Shown: piece after piece, positions 18,495 to 27,060 of the stretch
Layout of the letters: the number at the start of each line of letters is the position of its first letter
Position numbering within the stretch: position 1 is the stretch's first letter
Notes under the pieces: generated by a model
The model's database searches: none
The model's input: only the letters and a program-made list of their open reading frames with translations
Told to the model about the DNA's origin: nothing
Translations under genes and position numbers: made by a program
Assembly: GCA_026707735.1 (NCBI GenBank)
Contig: JAPOWH010000027.1
Span: 62,001 to 126,000, forward strand
Direction of reading: 5' to 3'
DNA: 64,000 nucleotides
Origin: Gammaproteobacteria bacterium
GTDB lineage: Bacteria > Pseudomonadota > Gammaproteobacteria > Pseudomonadales > Azotimanducaceae

Positions 18495-19584
18495 CCGCTT
18501 TCACAATGCCCGAACCGCCATATGGCGATTCGTTACATTTGCCGTATTGCTTACGTCTCTATTGACATTGGACACCATGGCGGACACAGAGCCGCAATTA
18601 ACCACAATTGCGTTTGGCTCGTGCGCCGATGACGAGTTTCCGAATCATCCAATTTGGACTGCCATTGCGGAAACCCGTCCCGATGCCATGATCTTCATGG
18701 GCGACAACGTCTACTTGGACAAGGTAGAGGTCCTCGCCAGCGGCACTACAAAAGGCTTCGAGCCCGACTATCAGCGACTGGCCAACAGCGATGGGTTCAA
18801 GCGACTCCGCGAAGTAACTGAATTCCACGCAACCTGGGACGACAACGACTACGGCGCGAACGACGGAGGGCGTGAGTTTGAACTACGAGAAACATCGCAA
18901 CAAGCCTTTTTCAATTTTTGGGGAGTTGATCCCGAGAGTGATCGATACAAAACACCAGGCGTGTATGGAACCGGTTGGATTGAGTCCGATCAAGGAAAAA
19001 TTCAAATCATCCTGACGGATTCTCGGTACTTTCGCTCCGCAATTGAAGTAGGTCCGCCCACTGTGAAGTGTCCCTTCAAGAATATAGTCCCAACTGACGA
19101 TCCAGAAGCGACCATGTTGGGCAAAGAGCAGTGGCGGTGGCTAGAGGATCGTTTGACCGTCGATGCCGACCTGCACATACTTGTGTCGGGAATTCAGGTC
19201 GTAGCCAACGAGCATTGCTTTGAGCGATGGGGTGCTATGCCCAGCGAGAGGCAACGATTGTTGAAGGCAATAGACAATGCTAGTGGACCAACTATCATCT
19301 TGAGTGGCGACCGGCATCTTGGCGAAATATCGCGATTGTCAGCCCAAGACTCCGGTCTGGGCCACGACATCTACGATACCACTTCTAGTTCGTTGTCGTC
19401 GTCATCGGGATTTGGGGAGGGTGAACCCAACAGCTTGAGGGTTGGAGACAACGTGCGTGTCAACAACTTCGGTCTAGCCAAAGTCGACTTGGCGAATTCC
19501 GAAGTTGCCATCGAACTTCGCGACCAGAAGGGAACGGTGTTGCGTTCGGTTACGATTCAGTTGGGCGAGGAACCGAACCTCTAG
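18481..19584 (+). CDS. PhoD-like alkaline phosphatase/phosphodiesterase, exported
   Basis: About 367 residues from ATG 18481, which overlaps the cobT stop region by 14 bases. A signal-peptide-like N terminus (hydrophobic [14 protein letters not shown]) precedes the enzyme. Metal-binding segments of the PhoD/metallophosphatase family are visible: [29 protein letters not shown] and [11 protein letters not shown]. PhoD-type enzymes release phosphate from phosphodiesters or phospholipids in the periplasm, commonly with Ca2+/Fe3+. The link to cobST is positional only. Confidence 0.87.
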   Translation: MFRLDRFHNARTAIWRFVTFAVLLTSLLTLDTMADTEPQLTTIAFGSCADDEFPNHPIWTAIAETRPDAMIFMGDNVYLDKVEVLASGTTKGFEPDYQRLANSDGFKRLREVTEFHATWDDNDYGANDGGREFELRETSQQAFFNFWGVDPESDRYKTPGVYGTGWIESDQGKIQIILTDSRYFRSAIEVGPPTVKCPFKNIVPTDDPEATMLGKEQWRWLEDRLTVDADLHILVSGIQVVANEHCFERWGAMPSERQRLLKAIDNASGPTIILSGDRHLGEISRLSAQDSGLGHDIYDTTSSSLSSSSGFGEGEPNSLRVGDNVRVNNFGLAKVDLANSEVAIELRDQKGTVLRSVTIQLGEEPNL

Positions 19585-19615
19585 GCCGCTTGAGTCGCGA
19601 CCACCAGCGTTATAG

Positions 19616-19897
19616 CTAAGCCACTACCTCAAACTGCGTAAGCTCGGGAGGTCCCGACATGACTCCTGCAAACTTGGATCCTGCCGCTCTGAAGTGTTCG
19701 CTTTGGCCGTGGGCGGCAAGTGCTTCTTGGTCGTCATATATTTCCATGACCGTGTAGCCCGTATCGTTCTTGACCAACGTGTACAGACGATTTCCAGGCT
19801 CGTTTGATCGCACTTGTTCGATCAGCCCCGTCATAACCTGCTCGAACTCTGCTTCCTTGCCTTCCGCAACCTTCAGTTTTGCCAACAATGCAATCAT
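19616..19897 (-). CDS. Antibiotic-biosynthesis-monooxygenase-fold (quinol monooxygenase-like) protein
   Basis: A 93-residue ferredoxin-like protein. The start MIALLAKLKVAEGKEAEFEQ and the YTVMEIYDDQEALAAHGQSEHF segment are typical ABM/YgiN features. YgiN-like proteins oxidise quinols or simply bind small molecules; without a partner the role is open. ATG 19897 has a GAGG-type ribosome binding site (reads AGTGAGGAGCACAATAG just upstream). It lies 132 bases downstream of the TonB receptor gene on the same strand. Confidence 0.8.
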   Translation of the reverse strand: MIALLAKLKVAEGKEAEFEQVMTGLIEQVRSNEPGNRLYTLVKNDTGYTVMEIYDDQEALAAHGQSEHFRAAGSKFAGVMSGPPELTQFEVVA

Positions 19898-20029
19898 CTA
19901 TTGTGCTCCTCACTAAAACCAAAACGGATCAGCCACCCACGGGGCAACCGATCTCGTTCCAGACTGGGAAATTGATGGGATTCCGTTGTCCCAAGCCTAG
20001 TTAGGCCCGGGACAACGGAAAGATTTAGA

Positions 20030-22591
20030 TCATCTACGCCATGTAACCCGTGCGTAGTAGTAGCCACCATTGAATCCATAGGGCGATTGCTCGGCATAGA
20101 GCAATCCCGCCACTTCCCCAGCGGGATTCTCGGAGGGATAGACATCAGTAAGATTCTGCAGCCCGCCGGTTACTGTGAAATTGTCGTCGACTTTGTACTG
20201 TAGTTCCGCGTCGAACAACATTCCACGATCGGGGTAGTAGGCTACCGAGCCGTCGTTTGTGGGAGCATCGTAGTGTTCCCCAAAGAGACGTAGCCTCAAC
20301 ATCGCGGTCCAAGGTCCTTGGACATGGTTCCACGTAGCCGTTATCTTCATATCCGGTTGTCCGTCTTCAATTTGCTTTCTCCGGTTCTCGGAAGTGAACT
20401 CAGGATCGAATTCTTCGAGTTCTACATCACCAAAGTTAGCTGCTACAGTAACAGTTGAATTGCCACCACCTACTTCGAACGGATATGTCGCAACCACGTC
20501 GACGCCTGAGGACCGTAGCGTCTGCTGATTGGAGAAGAAACGTACACTCGAAAAACTCGTTGCATCGGCTACACCTGCCGCTAACAGAGCTGTGATGTCC
20601 GCTTCTGTAAGGTTGAATCGACTCGTAAACGCAATGCGGTCTTCAACTTCGATGTTGTAGTAGTCAACTGTGACGTCTACGTCGTTTACGGAAGAAACGA
20701 CTCCAATTGTGAAATTTATGGACTTTTCTGGAGTGAGAGCCACTGCGCCCTTTTGCTGGGCGATGGGGTTCGTTGGCGGCAACGTTGCGATGTCCGCTAG
20801 CGCACCCATGTTGAATTCCGTCGTAACGTTTCGCAGGTTCGCTTGACCTGCGGTAGGTACACGAAATCCCGTACTAACTGCTCCCCGTACAGCAGTGTCA
20901 ATGTTAATCTGATAGCGCATTGCTACCTTGCCATCCAAGGTGTTGCCGTAGTCCGGATAACGTTCGAAACGCAAAGCACCGCCCAGCAGCAACTCGTCCG
21001 AAATGTCCGACTCTAAGTCGATGTAAGCTGCTTGAGAGTCAACGGAATTGATTCCAGCATCGGTTGGTGGGAACCCTGGGAAACCATTTGCGCCAACTCC
21101 AAAGCCCTGCGCGGCAAGACTGGGATTGATGTGGAAGGAATTGGGTTCACCGTTCGTAATCCGAAACATTTCTGTACGGACTTCCAAGCCCCAAGCAATG
21201 TTGAGCGGAATGCCGTTGTCCAGCATCCGCTGCTTGGACATGCCAAAATTAAACACACGGTCGGTCTCGGTGTAGGCGCCTGACTCGTAGTGGGTGGGAA
21301 TATCGTTCCGTAGCGTCAGCAATTGTGGATTTATAGTGTTGTAGATATAGAACAACGCATAGCTACGTCCAACGCTGGCGCTGGCGTCGTAATACCATCC
21401 GTTCTCAAGGTATCCACGGACACCCCCCGCTATGCTCAAATCCGCAATTTGACCGCCAAAGTTGGGTGTGAACCCGCCGGGAAACTTTTCGATTAGCGAA
21501 TAGCAATTGGGATTGGAGCGCAGACTAGAAAGAACTGCTGCATCTGGAACATCGTTAACAATCGGTACTACCGGACAGTTGCCTGACATGTCGCCAGTCA
21601 AATCAGCTACTTTGACAGTTGGGACACCATCAACTACTGGACCTCGAAACACACCGTTTCGCGTATGTGGATTCCTGTAGTAGAACCCGCCTACAACTTC
21701 ACGTTCGGACCAGTTTCCAAAGGCATAGGCCTCAGAATTGTCAGTAATCTCTATACCAAAATTGCCGAAAATCTTGAAATCGTCGTAAACATCGGGTGAT
21801 CCCCAAATTTGTGCCGCTGGTTGTCGTACGTGTGTGTTACCCGCGTTGATCAATGCCTGTGCATCGCCTCGTTGCGTACTTCGACTGGTTGCCCCATTCT
21901 CCTTCCATTCAAAGCTGAAGTTTGCAAAGCCCAAATCCGACATGGGAAGACCGATGTTTGCTGCGACGGACAGTTGTCCCCCGTCTCCTTCGTAGTGCTG
22001 CCCCATCTTTGCATCGACAATGATTCCGCTCGAGTCGTTTTTGAGAACGAGGTTTATGATTCCCGCGATCGCGTCCGATCCGTATTGCGCGGACGCTCCA
22101 TCTCTCAACACTTCTATTCGCTCAAGGGCGATTGCAGGTATTGCAGAGAGGTCTGGTGCTTGTGAACCACCGGCCGCGCCCGACCCTAGCAGTGCAATCA
22201 CCGCGGCACGGTGTCGTCGCTTGCCGTTGACGAGCACAAGTGTCGCGTCGGGAGCCAACGAACGAAGCATTGCTGGTCGAATGAACGTCGCCGCATCGCT
22301 AATGGGTTCTATGCCCACGTTGTAGGACGGGACGAACGTAGACAGCAACTCATCCATATCGTTGGCGCCGTAACTGAGCAGGTCTTCACCCGACAAAACG
22401 TCAACTGGGACAGGAGAATCCGCGGCTGACCGGTCTAGCCGTCGCGAACCGACAACAATGATCTCTTCAATCTCCTCGCCCGCGGCGGAGGCCGTCTGAT
22501 TCCCCGCAGTTTCTTGTTGAGCGGAAGCTGCGCCCCACATTAGGAGCCACGGCGTGGTCGCCGCAAGTATGAAAGTGCGCACCTTGTTCAT
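20030..22591 (-). CDS. TonB-dependent outer-membrane receptor
   Basis: 853 residues. A Sec signal peptide (MNKVRTFILAATTPWLLMWG, cleavage after AASA) is followed by a TonB-box-like EEIEEIIVVGSRR, a plug domain (PVPVDVLSGEDLLSYG ... VEVLRDGASAQYGSDAIAG-like region near 155-175) and a long beta-barrel rich in aromatic strands. It ends ARVTWRR, without the usual terminal Phe. Such receptors import siderophores, vitamin B12, sugars or peptides; the ligand cannot be named. ATG 22591 has a GAGG ribosome binding site eight bases away and a strong promoter upstream. Confidence 0.93.
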   Translation of the reverse strand: MNKVRTFILAATTPWLLMWGAASAQQETAGNQTASAAGEEIEEIIVVGSRRLDRSAADSPVPVDVLSGEDLLSYGANDMDELLSTFVPSYNVGIEPISDAATFIRPAMLRSLAPDATLVLVNGKRRHRAAVIALLGSGAAGGSQAPDLSAIPAIALERIEVLRDGASAQYGSDAIAGIINLVLKNDSSGIIVDAKMGQHYEGDGGQLSVAANIGLPMSDLGFANFSFEWKENGATSRSTQRGDAQALINAGNTHVRQPAAQIWGSPDVYDDFKIFGNFGIEITDNSEAYAFGNWSEREVVGGFYYRNPHTRNGVFRGPVVDGVPTVKVADLTGDMSGNCPVVPIVNDVPDAAVLSSLRSNPNCYSLIEKFPGGFTPNFGGQIADLSIAGGVRGYLENGWYYDASASVGRSYALFYIYNTINPQLLTLRNDIPTHYESGAYTETDRVFNFGMSKQRMLDNGIPLNIAWGLEVRTEMFRITNGEPNSFHINPSLAAQGFGVGANGFPGFPPTDAGINSVDSQAAYIDLESDISDELLLGGALRFERYPDYGNTLDGKVAMRYQINIDTAVRGAVSTGFRVPTAGQANLRNVTTEFNMGALADIATLPPTNPIAQQKGAVALTPEKSINFTIGVVSSVNDVDVTVDYYNIEVEDRIAFTSRFNLTEADITALLAAGVADATSFSSVRFFSNQQTLRSSGVDVVATYPFEVGGGNSTVTVAANFGDVELEEFDPEFTSENRRKQIEDGQPDMKITATWNHVQGPWTAMLRLRLFGEHYDAPTNDGSVAYYPDRGMLFDAELQYKVDDNFTVTGGLQNLTDVYPSENPAGEVAGLLYAEQSPYGFNGGYYYARVTWRR

Positions 22592-22642
22592 ACAAAGTTC
22601 CTCTTGGCTACCTATTTATTGGGTGACTGAATAGTCGGCGCC

Positions 22643-22671
22643 ATTATAAGGAACTAACAAGTAGTTGACAA
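22643..22671 (-). promoter_or_regulatory. Sigma70 promoter of the TonB receptor gene
   Basis: On the minus strand TTGTCA (plus 22666-22671, 5 of 6 matches) is separated by exactly 17 bases from a perfect TATAAT (plus 22643-22648). Transcription would start near 22636, giving a leader of about 45 bases that ends with AGAGGA before the ATG. This is the best promoter in the window. Confidence 0.75.
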
Positions 22672-22675
22672 ATAA

Positions 22676-22710
22676 TAATTTTTCGTGGCCTTTCGAGGCC
22701 AAGAAAATTT
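22676..22710 (-). terminator. Hairpin between opp operon end and TonB receptor promoter
   Basis: TGGCCT and AGGCCA (22686-22691 and 22696-22701) flank a TTCG tetraloop; A/T-rich flanks extend the stem with a mismatch (about 22676-22710). It lies 50-85 bases past the oppF stop. The run of T expected after a Rho-independent terminator is weak on the minus strand, so it may instead be a transcript-end stabiliser. Confidence 0.42.
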
Positions 22711-22761
22711 AGGTCGTTTTAGTCAACCATGGCTGATGGAATTTGAGAGCACTCATATTGC

Positions 22762-23751
22762 TTACGCTACTTCTGCAGCTTCTTCTTCATACAAGTAACA
22801 AGCCACCTGCCGGGCATGGCTCTGTTGCTCCACAGAAATGAGCTTTGGCGTCTCCATGCGGCACGATTGCATTACATGTGGACACCGGTCCGCAAAGCGA
22901 CATCCAGGCGGTATGTTCACAGGCGAGGGAATCTCACCTTGGATGCGCGTTGAGACTCGATCCCGTTCATGGTTGGGGTCTGGCTCCGGGTTCGACTCAA
23001 TCAACATTTGGGTATACGGATGCTTTGGATTGAAGAAAACCTCGTCCGCAGGTCCAATTTCAATTACAGCGCCAAGATACATGACCGCAATACGGTCGGA
23101 AACATACCTGACCATCGATAGGTCGTGAGCTATAAAAAGCAATGTAAGTCCGAGCGAATCCTTCAGTTCTCCCAGCAGATTGACGACCTGAGCTTGAACA
23201 GAAACGTCCAACGCCGAAATTGGCTCGTCGCACACAACGAAGTCTGGTTCGAGAATCAAGGCGCGAGCAATTCCTATGCGCTGCCGCTGCCCTCCAGAAA
23301 ATTCGTGGGGGTATCTAGCCATGTGGTCGGCATTCAGACCTACACGAACCAGCCAATCCGCAGTTGCATCGCGGATTTCCCTGCTTGACTGATCCGTATG
23401 GAGGCGCAATCCCTCACCTACTATCTCCCCAACCGTCATGCGAGGATTCAACGACGAATAAGGATCCTGAAAGATCATTTGCATCCGATTCGCGTACTTT
23501 TGAAAGTCTCCTGCGGTATATCTTTGAGGAAGCAATTCACCGTCAAAGGTGACACTCCCTGACGTCTTGGAGTGCAGTCCAATGACCGCCTTGCCGAGTG
23601 TTGACTTGCCAGAACCGCTCTCTCCGACCAAACCAACAATTTCCCGCTCTTCAATGTCAACGGAGACTGAATCGACCGCGTGTACGAGCTGTCCTCGACC
23701 AATGCGAAAGTGCTTGGTCAATTGGCTGACTTCCACAAGAGGTTTGCTCAC
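22762..23751 (-). CDS. oppF: Oligopeptide ABC transporter ATP-binding protein OppF
   Basis: 329 residues from GTG 23751. The frame opens upstream at ATG 23784, but GTG 23751 has a full GGAGGT ribosome binding site nine bases before it and its GTGA overlaps the oppD stop, so it is preferred. Walker A is GESGSGKS (43-50), the signature is FSGGQRQRIGIARAL and Walker B is DFVVCDEP. The C-terminal oligopeptide-transporter region has a Cys cluster (CRFADRCPHVMQSC). It powers peptide import together with OppD. Last gene of the opp operon. Confidence 0.94.
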   Translation of the reverse strand: MSKPLVEVSQLTKHFRIGRGQLVHAVDSVSVDIEEREIVGLVGESGSGKSTLGKAVIGLHSKTSGSVTFDGELLPQRYTAGDFQKYANRMQMIFQDPYSSLNPRMTVGEIVGEGLRLHTDQSSREIRDATADWLVRVGLNADHMARYPHEFSGGQRQRIGIARALILEPDFVVCDEPISALDVSVQAQVVNLLGELKDSLGLTLLFIAHDLSMVRYVSDRIAVMYLGAVIEIGPADEVFFNPKHPYTQMLIESNPEPDPNHERDRVSTRIQGEIPSPVNIPPGCRFADRCPHVMQSCRMETPKLISVEQQSHARQVACYLYEEEAAEVA

Positions 23752-24752
23752 GCCGAATAGACCTCCGGAACGCGAACGGAACAATCTTCATGGTGGAGCC
23801 AGCATCTGGAACCGTGCGAGTCGGAGACCTTGAAGGAATCGGGCCGATTGTTCACACACACCTCCATCGCATAGGGACAGCGAGCAGCATAACCACACCC
23901 CGAAGGGGGAGAAAAGAGATCGGGCGGGCTTCCCGGAATCGGCATCAAGCTTTGTTGGACGTCGCGACGATTCGTCGGCATGGCTGATGTCAGTCCAAGC
24001 GTATATGGATGCGCAGATTGGTAGAAGATTTGGTCGACCGATCCCGACTCCAAAATCTCGCCTGCATACATAACGACAACATGGTTTGCCATGCGGGCTA
24101 CGACACCCAAGTCATGAGTAATCAAGATCAAAGCCATATCGTTTTCGCGTTGAAGGTCGAGAACAAGGTCAAGGATTTGAGCTTGTATCGTGACGTCTAG
24201 TGCAGTTGTCGGCTCATCGGCGATTAGCAAAACTGGGTCGCAGGCTATCGCCATGGCAATCATCGCTCGCTGCAGCATTCCACCCGAGAACTCGAAGGGA
24301 TACTGTCGTGACCTCTTCTCCGCCTCTGGAATGCGCGTGAGCTCTAGCAGTTCAACCGCTCGTTGCATCGATTTCTTGGATGACATGCCACGATGCACCT
24401 TTAGTGGTTCGGCGATTTGTGCACCGATAGTCATCGTTGGATTTAGAGACGTCATGGGATCCTGAAAGATCATTCCAACCTTGTTGCCGCGAATGTCTTT
24501 GCCATCGATAACTCGGCTACGAAGGATGTCGTGTCCGTCGAGAGTAGCTGTTCCCTGGGTTATGCGTCCCGGAGGCATAGGAATGAGACCCATGATGCTC
24601 TGTACCGACACAGACTTTCCGCAGCCGGACTCGCCTACGATAGCTAGTGTCTCTCCGCGTTCCACGCTAAAGCTCGCACCTCGAACCGCATGCACGATCC
24701 CGCCGTACGTCGTGAATTCGACGTACAAATTGGATACGTCAAGCAATGCCAC
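23748..24752 (-). CDS. oppD: Oligopeptide ABC transporter ATP-binding protein OppD
   Basis: 334 residues. Walker A GESGCGKS (40-47), signature segment FSGGMLQRAMIAMAIA, Walker B VLLIADEP, and the H-loop TH in LILITHDLGVVA. The C-terminal Cys cluster CGYAARCPYAMEVC is typical of the OppD/DppD group and may bind an iron-sulfur cluster. It starts with GTG at 24752, two bases after the oppC stop, and overlaps oppF by 4 bases. Together with OppF it forms the ATPase pair in the cytoplasm. Confidence 0.94.
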   Translation of the reverse strand: MALLDVSNLYVEFTTYGGIVHAVRGASFSVERGETLAIVGESGCGKSVSVQSIMGLIPMPPGRITQGTATLDGHDILRSRVIDGKDIRGNKVGMIFQDPMTSLNPTMTIGAQIAEPLKVHRGMSSKKSMQRAVELLELTRIPEAEKRSRQYPFEFSGGMLQRAMIAMAIACDPVLLIADEPTTALDVTIQAQILDLVLDLQRENDMALILITHDLGVVARMANHVVVMYAGEILESGSVDQIFYQSAHPYTLGLTSAMPTNRRDVQQSLMPIPGSPPDLFSPPSGCGYAARCPYAMEVCVNNRPDSFKVSDSHGSRCWLHHEDCSVRVPEVYSA

Positions 24753-24754
24753 GG

Positions 24755-26128
24755 CTACTCACCGTACCGCATGCGAGCATCCAGCGCGTCGCGCAGACCA
24801 TCGCCTAGCAAGTTAAAGGCAAGCACTGTCACGCTGATAAACAATGCTGGAAATATCAGTTCGTGCGGCGTCGATTCCATTGTCTTGATGCCGTCGTTGC
24901 ACATAGAACCCCACGACGCAGTAGGTGCTGTTACACCCATGCCAATAAACGATAGAAACGCTTCGGTGAAAATTGCGCTTGGAACCGCAAAAGTGAACGT
25001 AACAAGCACGACTCCCATGGTGTTGGGGATCATATGGCGCATGATCAGCCTGCTTGTATGGGTGCCCAGCAATCTGGACGCGTCTACGTAACCCTCTTCT
25101 CGAATCTTGAGGATTTCCCCACGCACCAACCTGGCAGCGCCCGGCCAACTCAGCAAGACTAGCGCCACCAACATCGGCAGGATTCCACTCTCACCCGGAC
25201 CTATGCCGAACAGCAATTTGAACAGAATCATGAATAAGAGAAACGGCAAGGCGATAACGAAGTCAGCAAACCGCATAAGTACGTGATCTAGGTTTCCGCC
25301 TAGAAAACCAGCGATGCTCCCGTATACCACGCCGGCAATTACAAACAGAAACGGCGCGACGATTCCAATGAACAAGGAGATTCGGGCACCCTCCATCAGC
25401 CTTGCCAACATGTCACGACCAAGATAGTCAGTTCCAAAGGGATGCAGTGGAACATGAATCGTCGATCCTACCGACAGCGATTCGGGGTTGGATACGTAGC
25501 CCCGTTCGATTGCATTGGCAACCGTAGTAGCAAACACGGCTTCGACTTCAATAGTGGTCGCTTCAGGAAATTCCTCCCCGCGTTCGTCAAGAGCCACAAC
25601 GGAGTACCAATAGGTTCGAGGCCTAATGTCGAGTCTGTCCTCAAAACTTACACTGCCATCGTGAACAGTTCCCAACGGCAGTCCCAATGGTTCTCCAGAT
25701 TGCGGTTCCACAATCTGTCGGTATATGCGATAGCCTGATGCCACCGGCACCGGGTCCCAGACTAGTCGTACAAACGTTGTTGTTGCATCACCCACTATTT
25801 CTAAAGACCTTGGAGCCACGTAGTCTCCCTCGGGTGAGCTAGCAGAGACACCCGACCAAGGCTGATAGGGCGCAACGATCAAAGCTCGTCGGTCTTCCCA
25901 GGGCGGTTTCGAAGTTTGATCTAGATCTTGTGCGTGAGGGTCAATGCGCCAGAACACCGGTCCAACAAACGCAAACAACACCATGCCAACCACTACAAAC
26001 AAGGACACGAATGCGCGCTTGTTGGCTTGCAGTCTCAACCAAGCATCTTGCCAATAGGAGAGCGACGGGCGAGATCTCTGCTCGACGTCAGCACCTAGTG
26101 AGACAGGTTTGAATGAAAGTTCGCTCAT
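24755..26128 (-). CDS. oppC: Oligopeptide ABC transporter permease OppC with inserted fibronectin-III-like domain
   Basis: 457 residues, about 150 more than a usual OppC. The first membrane helix is at 38-58 (FVSLFVVVGMVLFAFVGPVF). Residues about 105-198 then form a fibronectin type III-like domain: APRSLEIV, VRLVWDPVPVASGYRIYR, YWYSVVALDERGEEFPEA. After it come the normal permease parts: HPFGTDYLGRDMLARLMEGA, five more helices, and the EAA loop (VDASRLLGTHTSRLIMRHMI). The insertion lies in the first periplasmic loop. The start is ATG 26128 with an ATGA overlap on the oppB stop. Confidence 0.93.
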   Translation of the reverse strand: MSELSFKPVSLGADVEQRSRPSLSYWQDAWLRLQANKRAFVSLFVVVGMVLFAFVGPVFWRIDPHAQDLDQTSKPPWEDRRALIVAPYQPWSGVSASSPEGDYVAPRSLEIVGDATTTFVRLVWDPVPVASGYRIYRQIVEPQSGEPLGLPLGTVHDGSVSFEDRLDIRPRTYWYSVVALDERGEEFPEATTIEVEAVFATTVANAIERGYVSNPESLSVGSTIHVPLHPFGTDYLGRDMLARLMEGARISLFIGIVAPFLFVIAGVVYGSIAGFLGGNLDHVLMRFADFVIALPFLLFMILFKLLFGIGPGESGILPMLVALVLLSWPGAARLVRGEILKIREEGYVDASRLLGTHTSRLIMRHMIPNTMGVVLVTFTFAVPSAIFTEAFLSFIGMGVTAPTASWGSMCNDGIKTMESTPHELIFPALFISVTVLAFNLLGDGLRDALDARMRYGE

Positions 26129-27057
26129 TCCAAACGTACCCGCGGATCGACTACTGCATAGAGAATGTCAACCAATATGACCATCAATACCAAAAACGCA
26201 CCATAGAACACGGTTGTTCCCATGATTACGCCATAGTCGTTTTGTTGAACCGCCAAAACAAAATACCGGCCTAAACCGGGTATCCCAAATACGTTCTCAA
26301 CTACAAAACCACCTGTCGTTATGCCCGCTATCGATGGACCCAAGACCGTAATTACTGGTAAAACAGCATTGCGTAGTTGATGCCTCGAAAATATCTGTGC
26401 AGTTGGCACTCCCTTGGCTTTAGCCGTACGCACGAAATCTGATGAAACGATTTCCAACATTGAGGTCCGCATAAGCCGGGTTAGAAACGCCATCGTTCCA
26501 AGTCCCAGTACAAGCGCAGGCACCAGCATGTGCGCCACAGTTCCCCAACCGGCAACTGGCAGAACTTGAAAGCCTGCTATGTTGTTGATGGTGACAAGAG
26601 CCAACTGTCCAACCGTCGCAAATACGAACGACGGAACTGAAATACCCAATATGACAAGCAGAATGATGACAACATCGGGCCATCGATTGCGGTAGAGCGC
26701 AGTCAACGCACCCCACAGAATGCCTCCCACCCCAGCAATCACAATCGCGAGCACTCCCAGAATTGCGGACACTGGGAAATGGTCCCGAATGATGGCGTTG
26801 ACCTCTCGGTTTTCCTCCGTAAAGGACAGCCCAAAGTCACCTTGAACCATGTTCCACATGTACAAGCCGTACTGCACCACTATTGGTTTGTCCAATCCCA
26901 GTTTCTTTTCTAGGTTCTCCCGAATTTCTGGTGAGACTGCCTTTTCGTCAGCCAATGGGTCACCGGGGAGGTTGTGCATTACAAAGAAAGTTGCAGTGGC
27001 AATGAACCAAACGGTAATTACCCCTTGCAGCAATCGCCAAAGTACGTAGCGAATCAT
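26125..27057 (-). CDS. oppB: Oligopeptide ABC transporter permease OppB
   Basis: 310 residues, normal length. It begins MIRYVLWRLLQGVITVWFI, the standard OppB/DppB first helix, followed by the NLPGDPLADEKAVSPEIREN periplasmic segment and further helices. The EAA loop is FVRTAKAKGVPTAQIFSRHQ. It forms the inner-membrane channel with OppC. ATG 27057 is three bases after the oppA stop, and its own stop overlaps oppC by 4 bases. Confidence 0.95.
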   Translation of the reverse strand: MIRYVLWRLLQGVITVWFIATATFFVMHNLPGDPLADEKAVSPEIRENLEKKLGLDKPIVVQYGLYMWNMVQGDFGLSFTEENREVNAIIRDHFPVSAILGVLAIVIAGVGGILWGALTALYRNRWPDVVIILLVILGISVPSFVFATVGQLALVTINNIAGFQVLPVAGWGTVAHMLVPALVLGLGTMAFLTRLMRTSMLEIVSSDFVRTAKAKGVPTAQIFSRHQLRNAVLPVITVLGPSIAGITTGGFVVENVFGIPGLGRYFVLAVQQNDYGVIMGTTVFYGAFLVLMVILVDILYAVVDPRVRLE

Positions 27058-27060
27058 GGC

